Assembly (NCBI RefSeq): GCF_026239695.1
Contig: NZ_JAPIVS010000005.1
Location: 248,001 to 312,000 of the forward strand
Direction of reading: 5' to 3'
DNA from: Pedobacter sp. MC2016-15
Lineage (GTDB): Bacteria; Bacteroidota; Bacteroidia; Sphingobacteriales; Sphingobacteriaceae
Length of the DNA stretch: 64,000 nucleotides
Part shown: positions 8,867 to 18,108 of the stretch, piece after piece
Position numbering within the stretch: the stretch's first letter is position 1
Layout of the letters: each line of letters starts with the position of its first letter
The notes under the pieces: generated by a model
Databases searched by the model: none
What the model was told of the DNA's origin: nothing
What the model saw: the letters and a program-made list of their open reading frames with translations, nothing else
Program-made: the position numbers and the translations under genes

Positions 8867-10192
8867 ATGGAACCTAAAAATGACAAAAAGCTAATTCGTT
8901 CATGGGCATTTTTCGACTGGGCAAATTCGGCTTATAACCTGGTTATTACCTCCACGATATTTCCGGCATATTATACCATAATTACTTCAGATAAAAACGA
9001 TCAGACGATTGACTATGTGAATTTTATGGGTTTCAGATTTATCAACTCTGTACTCTATAACTATGCCCTGGCTTTTGCCTTTCTTGTCATTGCAGTATTG
9101 TCGCCCATCCTGTCCTCCATAGCAGATACCAGGGGCAACAAGAAGCTGTTTATGCAGATCTTCACCTATATCGGATCGCTGGCCTGCTGCGGGCTTTACA
9201 TTTTTGAAATTGATACCCTGCAGATCAGTATCGTGCTGTTTATGCTGGCCGCCTTAGGTTACTGGGGCAGTCTCGTATTTTACAATGCCTACCTGCCTGA
9301 GATCGCTAGCCTTGAAACACAGGACAGCGTAAGCGCCAAGGGATATGCTTACGGATATATCGGAAGTATCATCCTGCAGCTGATCTGTTTTGTATTTGTA
9401 TTTTTCCCCGGCATCTTTGGTTTATCGGGCGAAGCCCAGGCATCACGTCTTTCCTTTCTGCTGGTAGGAATCTGGTGGATGCTGTTCGCCCAGATCCCTT
9501 TCAGGAACCTGCCCAATGGCAAGCCGGATCCGCAGAAAGCCAAAGCGAACTGGCTTACCGGTGGTTTTGCGGAGTTAAAGAAAGTATGGAGGCAACTGCA
9601 GCATATGCCTTATCTTAAGCGATTTCTGACGGCATTTTTCTTTTACTCGATGGGGGTGCAGACCGTCATGCTTGTTGCCACCATTTTTGGTGAGAAACAA
9701 CTGCATCTGCCCACCTCCAAACTGATTGCAACGATCTTACTGCTCCAGTTTGTCGCCATACCGGGAGCCATGCTGATGTCATGGTTATCCCGCAGATATT
9801 TCGGTAATGTCAAAGTACTGATTGGCGTTGTGATCATCTGGATCGGCTGCTGTGCCGGAGCCTATTTTACCACTACAGAAATGCAGTTTTATGCACTCGC
9901 CGCAACAGTTGGCCTGATTATGGGAGGGATACAATCTTTGTCCCGCTCTACCTACTCCAAGTTTTTACCGCAGGAGAGTCAGGACCATACGTCCTTTTTC
10001 AGTTTCTACGATGTGACGGAGAAAGTAGCATTGGTGATCGGGATGTTCAGTTTTGGCTATATCGAAGAATTTACGGGCAGCATGCAAAACTCGCTGATTG
10101 CCCTGGCTTCGTTTTTTGTCATAGGACTCCTATTTTTGGTGCTGCTGCGCAAAGTAGAGCCTGGTACGGTGGCGGCGCCGTCCAACAACTAA
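8867..10192 (+). CDS. UMF1/Atg22-type major facilitator transporter
   Basis: Twelve-helix MFS permease of the inner membrane; the substrate is unknown. It has 441 residues. The family signature near the N terminus, WAFFDWANSAYNLVITSTIFPAYY, marks the UMF1 (vacuole effluxer Atg22-like) branch. Other marks are LSPILSSIADTRGNKK between helices 2 and 3 and GGIQSLSRSTYSKFLP in the second half. It is 21 bp downstream of the GIN lipoprotein and 16 bp upstream of the LutA-like gene, so it belongs to the same plus-strand run. Confidence 0.9.
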   Translation: MEPKNDKKLIRSWAFFDWANSAYNLVITSTIFPAYYTIITSDKNDQTIDYVNFMGFRFINSVLYNYALAFAFLVIAVLSPILSSIADTRGNKKLFMQIFTYIGSLACCGLYIFEIDTLQISIVLFMLAALGYWGSLVFYNAYLPEIASLETQDSVSAKGYAYGYIGSIILQLICFVFVFFPGIFGLSGEAQASRLSFLLVGIWWMLFAQIPFRNLPNGKPDPQKAKANWLTGGFAELKKVWRQLQHMPYLKRFLTAFFFYSMGVQTVMLVATIFGEKQLHLPTSKLIATILLLQFVAIPGAMLMSWLSRRYFGNVKVLIGVVIIWIGCCAGAYFTTTEMQFYALAATVGLIMGGIQSLSRSTYSKFLPQESQDHTSFFSFYDVTEKVALVIGMFSFGYIEEFTGSMQNSLIALASFFVIGLLFLVLLRKVEPGTVAAPSNN

Positions 10193-10208
10193 ATACAAAA
10201 ATTATTAG

Positions 10209-10946
10209 ATGAAAGTAGACTTATTTATCCCTTGTTTTGTCGATCAGTTATATCCTGAAACCGCATTCAGCACCATCAAACTTTTAGAAAAGGCAGGATG
10301 TGAGGTCAGCTATAACCCTGGTCAGACCTGCTGCGGTCAGCCGGCTTACAATGCCGGGTACTGGGAGCAGGCCAAAGAAACGGGAAATAAATTTCTGAAC
10401 GACTTCTCCGGATCCGATTATATCGTTGCGCCTTCTGCCTCCTGCGTAGGAATGGTGAAAAATGGCTATAACGATTTATTTACGAACTCCATGGTACATA
10501 ACAAATGCAGGACCCTGCAGGGCAATATCTTTGAACTCTCAGACTTCCTGATCAACGTGCTGAAGAAAGATTACTTCGGCGCTGAGCTGGAAGGCAAGGC
10601 TGTGTACCACGACTCCTGCAGCGGTCTGCGCGAATGCAAGATCAGGGAGGAGCCGCGACTGCTGCTGGAAAAGGTTCACGGACTGGAGATGCTGGAAATG
10701 AAGGATACGGATATGTGCTGTGGTTTTGGCGGTACCTTTGCGGTGAAGTTTGATGCCATTTCATCGGCAATGGCGGAGCAGAAAGTGAACCATGCCCTGG
10801 ATCAGGATGCCGACTATATCATCTCGACCGACTTGTCCTGCCTGATGCATTTGCAGGGCTATATCGACAAAAATAATCTCTCTGTAAAAACCATGCACCT
10901 TGCCGATGTACTGGCAAACGGATGGCTGGAAAGTACCGAGTATTAA
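10209..10946 (+). CDS. LutA/LldE-like (Fe-S)-binding CCG-domain protein
   Basis: Cysteine-rich protein of the LutA/LldE group. In Bacillus and Shewanella this is one subunit of an L-lactate oxidising complex with LutB and LutC. It has 245 residues and two CCG modules: GQTCCGQPAYNAGYW near residues 37-51 and MCCGFGGTFAVKF near residue 174. No LutB or LutC gene lies beside it here, so the lactate role is an inference from the family. The gene ends the plus-strand run that begins at 5032. Confidence 0.88.
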   Translation: MKVDLFIPCFVDQLYPETAFSTIKLLEKAGCEVSYNPGQTCCGQPAYNAGYWEQAKETGNKFLNDFSGSDYIVAPSASCVGMVKNGYNDLFTNSMVHNKCRTLQGNIFELSDFLINVLKKDYFGAELEGKAVYHDSCSGLRECKIREEPRLLLEKVHGLEMLEMKDTDMCCGFGGTFAVKFDAISSAMAEQKVNHALDQDADYIISTDLSCLMHLQGYIDKNNLSVKTMHLADVLANGWLESTEY

Positions 10947-11209
10947 AACAAGTTATCCACATCCTTCGGCAACTTTTGAGCGCCTGCGTTTTTAACTCAA
11001 TATTCTTTTTTCGAGTGGGTTGCGAAACGCGGGAACTTAAGCATAACTATTTTTTTGTGTCTGCAGGTAAACAATCTGTCACAATCCGGGGCTTCTTTTC
11101 CACTGGTGTTGATAACATTTAGAATCATTCCACGTCAGAATTTGCATTTTTGATCTCCGCCAAAACAGGTCGGCAAGACCGCTGCTTGGCACATTTTAAA
11201 TCTTCTAAC
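10947..11209 (+). promoter_or_regulatory. Leader of the nrd operon with DnaA-box-like sites
   Basis: A 263-bp non-coding region before nrdH. It holds TTATCCACA at 10953-10961, identical to the E. coli strong DnaA box, and an inverted near-copy TGTTGATAAC at 11107-11116 (reverse complement GTTATCAACA). DnaA is known to act on nrdAB in E. coli; a similar role here is inference. No convincing NrdR palindrome or known riboswitch was recognised. A TA-T7-G run near 11048 only loosely resembles the TAnnTTTG core. Confidence 0.35.
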
Positions 11210-11452
11210 ATGAGCACAAAAAGAATCATCAAATTCGAAAAAGACGATTGCAATCCATGCAACATGGTTTCAGAATACCTTGACAGAAAAGGTGTTGTCT
11301 ACGAAACAATAAATCCATTCAACCAGCCGGAGCTGGCGATGCAGTTCAGAGTACGTTCCGTTCCTACGGTAATCCTGGTAGAGCAGGAGCAGGAGCTGCA
11401 ACGCGTGATTGGCTTCAAACCAGAGGAATTATCGGCATTGCTGGCCAGTTAA
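11210..11452 (+). CDS. nrdH: NrdH-like glutaredoxin/thioredoxin electron donor
   Basis: Small redox protein (80 residues) that re-reduces the class Ib ribonucleotide reductase. The active-site CNPC lies at about residues 14-17 and the cis-proline segment SVPTVILV at about residues 50-57. It is the first gene of nrdHIEF, 22 bp before nrdI. The start at 11210 was chosen over one 60 bp upstream because the thioredoxin strand begins directly after it (STKRIIKFEK). It could also be called a generic thioredoxin-family protein; operon position supports NrdH. Confidence 0.88.
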   Translation: MSTKRIIKFEKDDCNPCNMVSEYLDRKGVVYETINPFNQPELAMQFRVRSVPTVILVEQEQELQRVIGFKPEELSALLAS

Positions 11453-11474
11453 GCATTCAAAGTAGCTGAAGCCA

Positions 11475-11837
11475 ATGACCTGGATTTATTACGACAGTAA
11501 AACGGGGAACGTAGAGCGTTTTGTGAACCGGTTAAAGCTGCAGCGCGACTGGCGCGTGCAGAAGATCGGTGATTCTTTCCAGCCGGAGTTTGCCGGGCAC
11601 CTGATCACTTATACCACAGGCTTTGGGGAAGTACCGCTTTCAACGCAGCGTTTTCTTGAAGAGAACAGCAGCATGATCAAGTCGGTCACCTCAAGCGGCA
11701 ACAAAAACTGGGGTCCCAACTACGCAATGGCAGCAACAAAGATCTCTGCACAGTTTAACCTGCCGGTGCTGATGCAGTTTGAGCTCTCGGGCACAATGGC
11801 AGACATTCAACAATTTATTGACAATATAGAGGGCTGA
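11475..11837 (+). CDS. nrdI: Class Ib ribonucleotide reductase flavodoxin NrdI
   Basis: FMN protein that supplies superoxide or peroxide for assembly of the dimanganese-tyrosyl radical cofactor of NrdF. The 120-residue length is typical. It opens with a flavodoxin phosphate loop (YYDSKTGNVERFV) and carries the family segment ITYTTGFGEVP near residue 50 and SGNKNWGPNYAMAA near residue 75. It is followed after 5 bp by nrdE. Confidence 0.95.
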   Translation: MTWIYYDSKTGNVERFVNRLKLQRDWRVQKIGDSFQPEFAGHLITYTTGFGEVPLSTQRFLEENSSMIKSVTSSGNKNWGPNYAMAATKISAQFNLPVLMQFELSGTMADIQQFIDNIEG

Positions 11838-11842
11838 TAGAT

Positions 11843-13933
11843 ATGGTAACTAAAAAATGGATCTTGTTGAACAACGAGATCATGGTAAAAAACGACGACG
11901 AATTTAGCCTTCACAAAGATAAAGAAGCTGTACGTTCGTACTTTCTTGACTTTGTAAACAAAAACACGGTTTTCTTTTATACGCTGAAAGAAAAAATCGA
12001 CTACCTGATTGAGCAGGAATATTATATCGACTTCTACCAGTGGTATACTTTTGAGCAGATGCAGGAAGTGTATGACTCGGTGTACGCCAAGAAATTCAGG
12101 TTCCAGTCGTTCATGAGTGCATTCAAATTCTTCCAGAGTTATGCACTGAGGGACGACAGCGGGGAGAAATTCCTGGAGCGTTATGAAGACCGCGTAGTAG
12201 CGGTATCATTGTTCCTGGCCAGGGGCGATGTAAAACAGGCGCTGGAGTACGCAGAGATGCTGATCAACCAGGAATACCAGCCGGCAACACCAACGTTCCT
12301 TAACTCAGGTAAGAAACGCTCAGGTGAGCTGGTATCATGTTTTCTGGATGAGATCGGGGATAACCTGAACGGTATCGGCTATGCAATTGACTCGGCAATG
12401 AAACTTTCTTCTATCGGAGGAGGTGTATCTTTCAACCTGTCGAAAATCCGCGCCAGAGGTGAATCGATCAAGGATGTTGAAGGCCGCGCAGGTGGTGTGC
12501 TGCCAATCATGAAAATCCTGGAAGATACTTTCTCCTATGCCAACCAGCTGGGCCAGCGTCCGGGAGCAGGTGCGGTATACCTGAACGTATTCCATACGGA
12601 TATTGAGGAGTTCCTGGATTGTAAAAAGATCAACGTGGATGAGAAAGTAAGGATCAAATCGCTCTCCATCGGTGTTGTGGTACCTGATAAGTTCATGGAA
12701 CTGGCCGAAAAGGACGAAGCTTGCTACCTGTTCCATCCACATACGGTATTAAAGCAATACGGCAAATACCTGGATGAAATGGATATGGACGAGATGTACG
12801 AAGAGCTCGTGACCAATCCGGCAGTGAAAAAGAAAAAAGTGAATGCCAGACACCTGATGGTGAAAATTGCGCAGACACAAAAGGAAAGTGGATATCCTTA
12901 CCTGTTCTTCAAAGGGAATGCAAACAGGGGACATGCATTAAAAGATCTTGGTAATGTGAAGTTCTCTAACCTGTGTACCGAGATTATGCAGATTTCGGAT
13001 GTTTCTGATATCGAGATCTATGGTACTGAAGATAAAATCCGTTACGGTATCTCCTGCAACCTGGGGTCACTGAACATTGCTACGGTAATGGACAACAAGA
13101 GGATCAAAGAAGCGGTGAAAACCGCAATGCGCTCGCTGACTATCGTTTCTGATATCACCAACATTGCAATGGTGCCTTCGGTACAAAAAGCAAACAAAGA
13201 GCTGCATAGCGTTGGTCTGGGTGCCATGAACCTGCACGGTTTCCTCGCCAAAAACTTCATCATGTATGAAAGTAAAGAGGCGCTGGATTTCTGTAATGTG
13301 TTCTTTATGATGGTGAATTTCTACTCACTGCAGAGCTCTATGGAGATTGCCAGGGAGAGAAAAGAAACTTTTGTAGGATTTGAGTCTTCTGAGTATGCAA
13401 ACGGGAATTACTTTAACCAGTACATCACTAAGGACATCGTTCCTGTAAATGATAAAATCGCTGCCTTGTTCGAAGGTGTGGAGATCCCTACGGCGGCCGA
13501 CTGGACGCAACTGATGAATGATGTGAAAGAACATGGTGTTTTCCATGCTTACAGGCTGGCTATCGCACCAAACCAATCTACATCGTACATCATGAACGCA
13601 ACGGCTTCTGTAATGCCTGTAGTGGATGTAATTGAGGTAAGGGAGTACGGCGACAGTACCACATATTACCCGATGCCATACCTGGATAACGATAATTACT
13701 TCTTCTATAAATCGGCCTATGATATGGACCAGAAGAATGTTCTGCGCCTGATCTCAGTGATTCAGAAACACGTTGACCAGGGGATTTCGACGATCCTGCA
13801 TACGAATACGAAAGATACTACGCGTGATATTGCCAAGTACTACATTTATGCGCATAAAATGGGATTAAAATCCCTGTATTATACCCGTACACGTAAAGCA
13901 GGAATTGATGAATGTGTGTCTTGTTCAGTGTAA
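11843..13933 (+). CDS. nrdE: Class Ib ribonucleoside-diphosphate reductase, alpha subunit NrdE
   Basis: Large subunit that reduces NDPs to dNDPs. It has 696 residues. The N terminus lacks an ATP-cone, as expected for class Ib. Conserved parts include NSGKKRSGELVSCFLDE (first active-site cysteine), GGGVSFNLSKIRARG, ISCNLGSLNIATVM (second cysteine), APNQSTSYIMNATASVMP, and the C-terminal redox tail CVSCSV. It begins 5 bp after nrdI. An in-frame ATG at 11882 is possible, but the longer form keeps the usual WILLNNEI N terminus. Confidence 0.97.
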   Translation: MVTKKWILLNNEIMVKNDDEFSLHKDKEAVRSYFLDFVNKNTVFFYTLKEKIDYLIEQEYYIDFYQWYTFEQMQEVYDSVYAKKFRFQSFMSAFKFFQSYALRDDSGEKFLERYEDRVVAVSLFLARGDVKQALEYAEMLINQEYQPATPTFLNSGKKRSGELVSCFLDEIGDNLNGIGYAIDSAMKLSSIGGGVSFNLSKIRARGESIKDVEGRAGGVLPIMKILEDTFSYANQLGQRPGAGAVYLNVFHTDIEEFLDCKKINVDEKVRIKSLSIGVVVPDKFMELAEKDEACYLFHPHTVLKQYGKYLDEMDMDEMYEELVTNPAVKKKKVNARHLMVKIAQTQKESGYPYLFFKGNANRGHALKDLGNVKFSNLCTEIMQISDVSDIEIYGTEDKIRYGISCNLGSLNIATVMDNKRIKEAVKTAMRSLTIVSDITNIAMVPSVQKANKELHSVGLGAMNLHGFLAKNFIMYESKEALDFCNVFFMMVNFYSLQSSMEIARERKETFVGFESSEYANGNYFNQYITKDIVPVNDKIAALFEGVEIPTAADWTQLMNDVKEHGVFHAYRLAIAPNQSTSYIMNATASVMPVVDVIEVREYGDSTTYYPMPYLDNDNYFFYKSAYDMDQKNVLRLISVIQKHVDQGISTILHTNTKDTTRDIAKYYIYAHKMGLKSLYYTRTRKAGIDECVSCSV

Positions 13934-13954
13934 ACCAATAAATTAAGAAAAACG

Positions 13955-14938
13955 ATGAGCAATTATAAAGCGGTAAACTGGAATACACCTGAGAATGATT
14001 ACGCCGGCATGTTCTGGGAGCAGAACTTACGCCAGTTCTGGGTGGATACAGAATATATACCTTCAAAAGATATTGATATCTGGAAAACTCTGGCTCCGGA
14101 AATCCAGGAAGCATACAAGAGGGCATTGGGAGGGCTGACGCTGCTGGATACGCTGCAAAGCCATACTGGTATGCCGAAGTTGCTGGACCATATTGACGGT
14201 CTGCAGAACAAGGCGGTATTGTCTTTCATGTGTATGATGGAGGCTATCCATGCCAAATCTTACTCTACGATCTTTACTACGGTGGCAACTACAGCGGAGA
14301 TCAATGAGCTGTTTGAATGGGTAGAGAACAATAAGCTGCTGCAATTTAAGGCTGCTACGATTGATAAATATTACAGAAAGCTGGATGCAGATAAGGTGAG
14401 CAATGAGACGCTTTTCATGGGTCTTGCAGCGTCAGTGCTGCTGGAGACTTTCCTTTTCTACAGTGGCTTCTTTATGCCGCTGTGGTTATCAGGGCAGGGG
14501 CAGATGGTGGCGAGTGCTGATATCATCAAAAAGATCGTGGCAGACGAATCTATCCATGGGGTATTCGTAGGGCTTCTTGCGCAGGATGTTTACAAAAAAC
14601 TTCCGAATCCGGAAAAGAGCAAAGCTGAACTGGTAGAGCTGTTGATGGAGCTTTACGAAAATGAGTTGAAGTATACTGATGAGTTGTATACTGAAATAGG
14701 GCTTACAGCTGACGTGAAGGAGTATATCCGTTATAACGCCAACAAGGCGATGATGAACTTAGGTTTTGAAGAGATATTTGAGGTGAAAGCTATTAACTCA
14801 ATTGTATTGAATGGCTTAAATGGTGAAACTACTCAGCATGATTTCTTCTCCAAGAAATCTACGAACTATGAGAAGAGTACGGAGGTGATCTATCTGAGGG
14901 ATGAAGATTTCCAGATGGATGCAGATCCGGTATTCTAA
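13955..14938 (+). CDS. nrdF: Class Ib ribonucleoside-diphosphate reductase, beta subunit NrdF
   Basis: Radical-generating small subunit, 327 residues. Metal ligands and the radical tyrosine are in place: Asp65 (TLLDTLQ), Glu96, His99 and Tyr103 in EAIHAKSY, later glutamate in LLETFLFYSGF, and Glu/His in DESIHGVF. Together with an intact NrdI this fits a dimanganese or diiron tyrosyl-radical enzyme; nothing suggests a tyrosine-less variant. It is the last gene of the operon, with a strong terminator 15 bp after the stop. Confidence 0.97.
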   Translation: MSNYKAVNWNTPENDYAGMFWEQNLRQFWVDTEYIPSKDIDIWKTLAPEIQEAYKRALGGLTLLDTLQSHTGMPKLLDHIDGLQNKAVLSFMCMMEAIHAKSYSTIFTTVATTAEINELFEWVENNKLLQFKAATIDKYYRKLDADKVSNETLFMGLAASVLLETFLFYSGFFMPLWLSGQGQMVASADIIKKIVADESIHGVFVGLLAQDVYKKLPNPEKSKAELVELLMELYENELKYTDELYTEIGLTADVKEYIRYNANKAMMNLGFEEIFEVKAINSIVLNGLNGETTQHDFFSKKSTNYEKSTEVIYLRDEDFQMDADPVF

Positions 14939-14953
14939 AAAAATACTGCTTTT

Positions 14954-14990
14954 AAAGCCCGCCTGAGTAAATCAGGCGGGCTTTTTGTTT
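14954..14990 (+). terminator. Rho-independent terminator of nrdHIEF
   Basis: Perfect 13-bp stem AAAGCCCGCCTGA / TCAGGCGGGCTTT with a 5-base loop followed by a T run, directly after nrdF. Confidence 0.93.
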
Positions 14991-15046
14991 AGAAAACAGC
15001 TTCAAATAAGGGCCAAAATACCCCTGACATTATTATTGTAATTGAT

Positions 15047-15054
15047 TACATTTG
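15047..15054 (+). promoter_or_regulatory. TAnnTTTG promoter core for the histidine kinase
   Basis: TACATTTG, an exact match to the Bacteroidota -7 consensus TAnnTTTG, 19 bp before the kinase start codon. No clear TTTG -33 element was found at the usual distance. Confidence 0.45.
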
Positions 15055-15073
15055 TTTCATATACAAATATTTA

Positions 15074-17104
15074 ATGCGCTTTCTACTGGGTTTCCTTTTA
15101 TGTCTGATTACGTTTACCTCGCAGAGCGAAGTGATAGTGATTGGGAAAAAATTGCCTTATGAGAGCCTTGGAAAATCTGTAACATACTTCAGGGATCAGC
15201 AGGGAAAGCTGACATTGCAGGAGATCATCTCGGCAGACCGGAATCATCAATTCTCCAAATCCAAAGCAGATGTTTTAAATTTCGGTAATTCCAAAGACGC
15301 CTGCTGGATAAAAATCTCTTATAGCAATCCGGTTGGGGATGCGGCGCATCTGGTTATTGATAACTCCAATATTGAGGAGATAGATTACTATGCAGAAGCT
15401 ACACCGGGCAAATTTGCGCATATCCATACGGGTAGTATTGCGCCGATAGATCCTCGTGTGGTCACCGGGAGTAAGTATATTTTTAATTTACCTGAAGATG
15501 TACAAGGTGATCAGGTACAGGTAGTTTATCTTCGTCTAAAAAGCAATAATATATTGCTGGCACCGGTCAAGATCGGGCTTTCACAACATCTGATCTCAGG
15601 AATCGACCGCATTGACAGGTTTGAATCTATCACGATTGGCATTCTGCTGGCGCTGTTTCTTTTCAATGTTTCAGTGTATATCAAATCCAGGGATCTGACT
15701 TATCTTTTTTACAGTGTACGCATTCTGGCGCTGGTGACTTACCTGGTATGTTATTTCCTTGGCTACGCATATCTGCTGGGTCCTGATGCACGGTATTGGA
15801 TCAATACGCATCCGCATGTTTTTCTGGGCATAGGCTCTCTTGCGGGAATTGCTTTTTCCTACAGGTTCCTCACTGTGGAGGTTACGCTGCCCTGGGCTGC
15901 TAAATGGCTTTATCTGCTTGGGGCAGGTTGGGTTTTTCTCAGTGTTGTTTCGCTGCTGGGCTATAAAAGTCTGGGTTCTGATATCTCACAGCTGCTTTCG
16001 CCGGTAACGATCATCGGTTTATGGGGACTGGGACTCTGGGCTTACCTGAAAGGGTATAAGCTTGCGATGTATTTTGTGGTTTCCTGGTCCTTTGTCTGTA
16101 TCAGTACAATTGGACTGGTGCTGAGTCTGGCAGGCATCATTCCCTATTACGATAACTTCCTGCATTTTGTACCGCTGGGCTTTATCTTTGAGTTGCTGAT
16201 GCTTTCGCTGGCTCTGGGCGACAGGTTGAAGGAGATGAAGAAGCTGCGTCTGCAGGAACATGGAGACAAACTGAGGGTGCAGGAGGAGAACTTGTATCTG
16301 ATCAGCAGCCAGAATGAGCGTCTGGAGCGGATTGTAGAGTCGCGGACACGTGCACTGAAAAAAATGGTGCAGTCGCTCGAAGCAGCAAATGCGGATAAAA
16401 CACGGATATTTTCGATTATAGCGCATGACCTCAGAAGTCCGTTTAATAGCCTGATCAGTCTGTTTTCTCTGAATGATATGGATCTGCTGACTTTCGAGGA
16501 TGTGAAGATGCTGCTGAATGACAGCAGGAAGAATATTGATAACATCCACAATACGCTGAATAACCTCTTATACTGGGCGCAGAGCCAGATGAAAGGGATT
16601 ACTACTGCACCTTCGAGGTTTAACATCAGGGCGATGGTAGAGGACCTGATTATGGTGTATCAGCCACTGATCAACAAAAAGGATATCAGGATTGACCTGG
16701 TGGTGGATGACGATTCGGATGTTTATGCCGACCTCAATCAGATCAACCTGGTCGTGCGAAACCTGATAGATAATGCAATTAAGTTCACACCGCTGGGATA
16801 CTATATCCGGATCAGAATATGGGGCAGTGTCAATCATATCTTTATCGATATCTGTAATCCTGTGACGGATGTGATGAATATCGACAGGTTCGTCAGTAAG
16901 GAACATCATGAACCTTCTTATGGCACTTCCAATGAGCGTGGGGTAGGACTTGGACTACACCTTTGCCGCGACTTTGTAGCCAAAAACAAAGGGGTGCTGA
17001 AGGTAAGCAAGGAGGAGGAATGTGTAGTGCTGCGCTTCAACCTGCCAAAATTCGAAGATGAATCTCCTTCAGCAGTGCAAGTGCAGCACATGGAAGAGGT
17101 TTAA
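15074..17104 (+). CDS. 7TMR-DISM sensor histidine kinase
   Basis: Membrane histidine kinase, 676 residues. A signal peptide and an extracytoplasmic 7TMR-DISMED2-type beta domain (about 20-175) precede seven membrane helices (about 180-385). A coiled coil (QEENLYLISSQNERLERIVE) leads to a HisKA domain with phosphoacceptor histidine in SIIAHDLRSPFN (about residue 451), then a HATPase domain with N box NLIDNAIKF (about 563) and G box GVGLGLHLC (about 623). The ligand is unknown. No response regulator is adjacent; the next gene is convergent and only 2 bp away. Confidence 0.92.
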   Translation: MRFLLGFLLCLITFTSQSEVIVIGKKLPYESLGKSVTYFRDQQGKLTLQEIISADRNHQFSKSKADVLNFGNSKDACWIKISYSNPVGDAAHLVIDNSNIEEIDYYAEATPGKFAHIHTGSIAPIDPRVVTGSKYIFNLPEDVQGDQVQVVYLRLKSNNILLAPVKIGLSQHLISGIDRIDRFESITIGILLALFLFNVSVYIKSRDLTYLFYSVRILALVTYLVCYFLGYAYLLGPDARYWINTHPHVFLGIGSLAGIAFSYRFLTVEVTLPWAAKWLYLLGAGWVFLSVVSLLGYKSLGSDISQLLSPVTIIGLWGLGLWAYLKGYKLAMYFVVSWSFVCISTIGLVLSLAGIIPYYDNFLHFVPLGFIFELLMLSLALGDRLKEMKKLRLQEHGDKLRVQEENLYLISSQNERLERIVESRTRALKKMVQSLEAANADKTRIFSIIAHDLRSPFNSLISLFSLNDMDLLTFEDVKMLLNDSRKNIDNIHNTLNNLLYWAQSQMKGITTAPSRFNIRAMVEDLIMVYQPLINKKDIRIDLVVDDDSDVYADLNQINLVVRNLIDNAIKFTPLGYYIRIRIWGSVNHIFIDICNPVTDVMNIDRFVSKEHHEPSYGTSNERGVGLGLHLCRDFVAKNKGVLKVSKEEECVVLRFNLPKFEDESPSAVQVQHMEEV

Positions 17105-17106
17105 GG

Positions 17107-17757
17107 CTATTTCTTATTGAACATCCTGCTGAGGTTGGGCTTGATTCCGATCGTCAAAGGAACGGCGTTAAATGGTCTTCCTCCAACATCTCCAAGGCCA
17201 TGCATGAAGCTGGATTCCAGAAATAGGTTTGCACCTCCAAGATTGAATTCTACACCGGCTCCGGGTTCTATGATTCCCATGTGGTTTGTCTTGTTGTTAA
17301 GAAGGACGGTATTAGTCGCCTGGTCGACTGCAACCCTTGGTGTGAGTATAAATCCTCCGCCACCATTAACGAAGCCGTAGAAGGCCACTTTTCCAATGAT
17401 TCTTCTGTAGCCAAGTCCGACAGTGAGTAAATAGGTGGTTGATCTGCCTTTATCAAGCTTGTAATTAAACTCGGGATCGGTATCCAGATCATCATAGCCA
17501 AATACGTGGAGGCTGAACTTAGGGTAGAGGAAGATTCCGCCTTTACCATTTCCCTGACCGAGGCCAATGTTGGCCCCAATGGTGGTAGAGAATTTTGGTC
17601 GCATAAAATCACTGGCTGATCCCATAGGGAAGGAAAATCCAAAGCCGCTCATGGAGTAAAATTTGTCGATGCGCGGAGGAAGATCTTGACTGAAGGAATG
17701 GGTAGAAAACGTCAGAAGGAGGAGGGCACTTAGCAGAATACGGAGGTAGATTTTCAT
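17107..17757 (-). CDS. Outer-membrane beta-barrel protein, unknown function
   Basis: Predicted exported protein of 216 residues with a clean signal peptide (LLLLTFSTHSFSQ). The body has alternating beta strands rich in Gly and aromatic residues (SMSGFGFSFPMGSASDF, TIGANIGLGQGNGKGGIFLYP, YLLTVGLGYRRIIGKVAFYGFVNGG), consistent with an OmpW/PorT-like small barrel. The exact family is not certain. It is convergent with the kinase, 2 bp apart, with no terminator between them. Confidence 0.72.
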   Translation of the reverse strand: MKIYLRILLSALLLLTFSTHSFSQDLPPRIDKFYSMSGFGFSFPMGSASDFMRPKFSTTIGANIGLGQGNGKGGIFLYPKFSLHVFGYDDLDTDPEFNYKLDKGRSTTYLLTVGLGYRRIIGKVAFYGFVNGGGGFILTPRVAVDQATNTVLLNNKTNHMGIIEPGAGVEFNLGGANLFLESSFMHGLGDVGGRPFNAVPLTIGIKPNLSRMFNKK

Positions 17758-18108
17758 GTATAGAGTTAGGGTGTGGTCTTACAACACCATGTTTGTATTT
17801 ATGTTTAAATTGATGTACTTCTTAGCCGTTTAAGGTGGATTTTTTTGTAGTTTAGCTTTGTCTTCAGCTTCTTAACTCTGGAGGGTATAATTGTAAAAAC
17901 AGAATTATATTTGGCATTTTTAGAGTTCGGAATTTAATTCTGTGTGTACATTTAAATTATTGATATTCTGATATCTAAATATATTGAGATAAACTATTGA
18001 TTTCTTTAAGCCCTCCTTCAGGATTGCTTTTTATGTCTAAATGCAGAATAAAATTCTGATTGAGTTATTTATATGCTTTATTACAGTGTTTTATATATCT
18101 CAATTCAA
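17758..18108. other. AT-rich intergenic region, no gene seen
   Basis: A 351-bp AT-rich stretch upstream of the beta-barrel gene and downstream of the small gene at 18109. No open frame with coding character, RNA gene, clear hairpin terminator or repeat was recognised. It presumably holds the promoter of the barrel gene. Confidence 0.5.

Noticed and set aside
10922-11122. A 66-codon plus-strand frame before nrdH
   Set aside because: It overlaps the end of the LutA-like gene and covers the regulatory leader; no ribosome site or motif.
10947-11209. Riboswitch or replication origin
   Set aside because: No known aptamer core was recognised, and two DnaA-like sites without a cluster or origin genes do not make an origin.
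17268-17642. A 124-codon alternative frame inside the beta-barrel gene
   Set aside because: Same strand, other frame; the main frame has the signal peptide and beta pattern.
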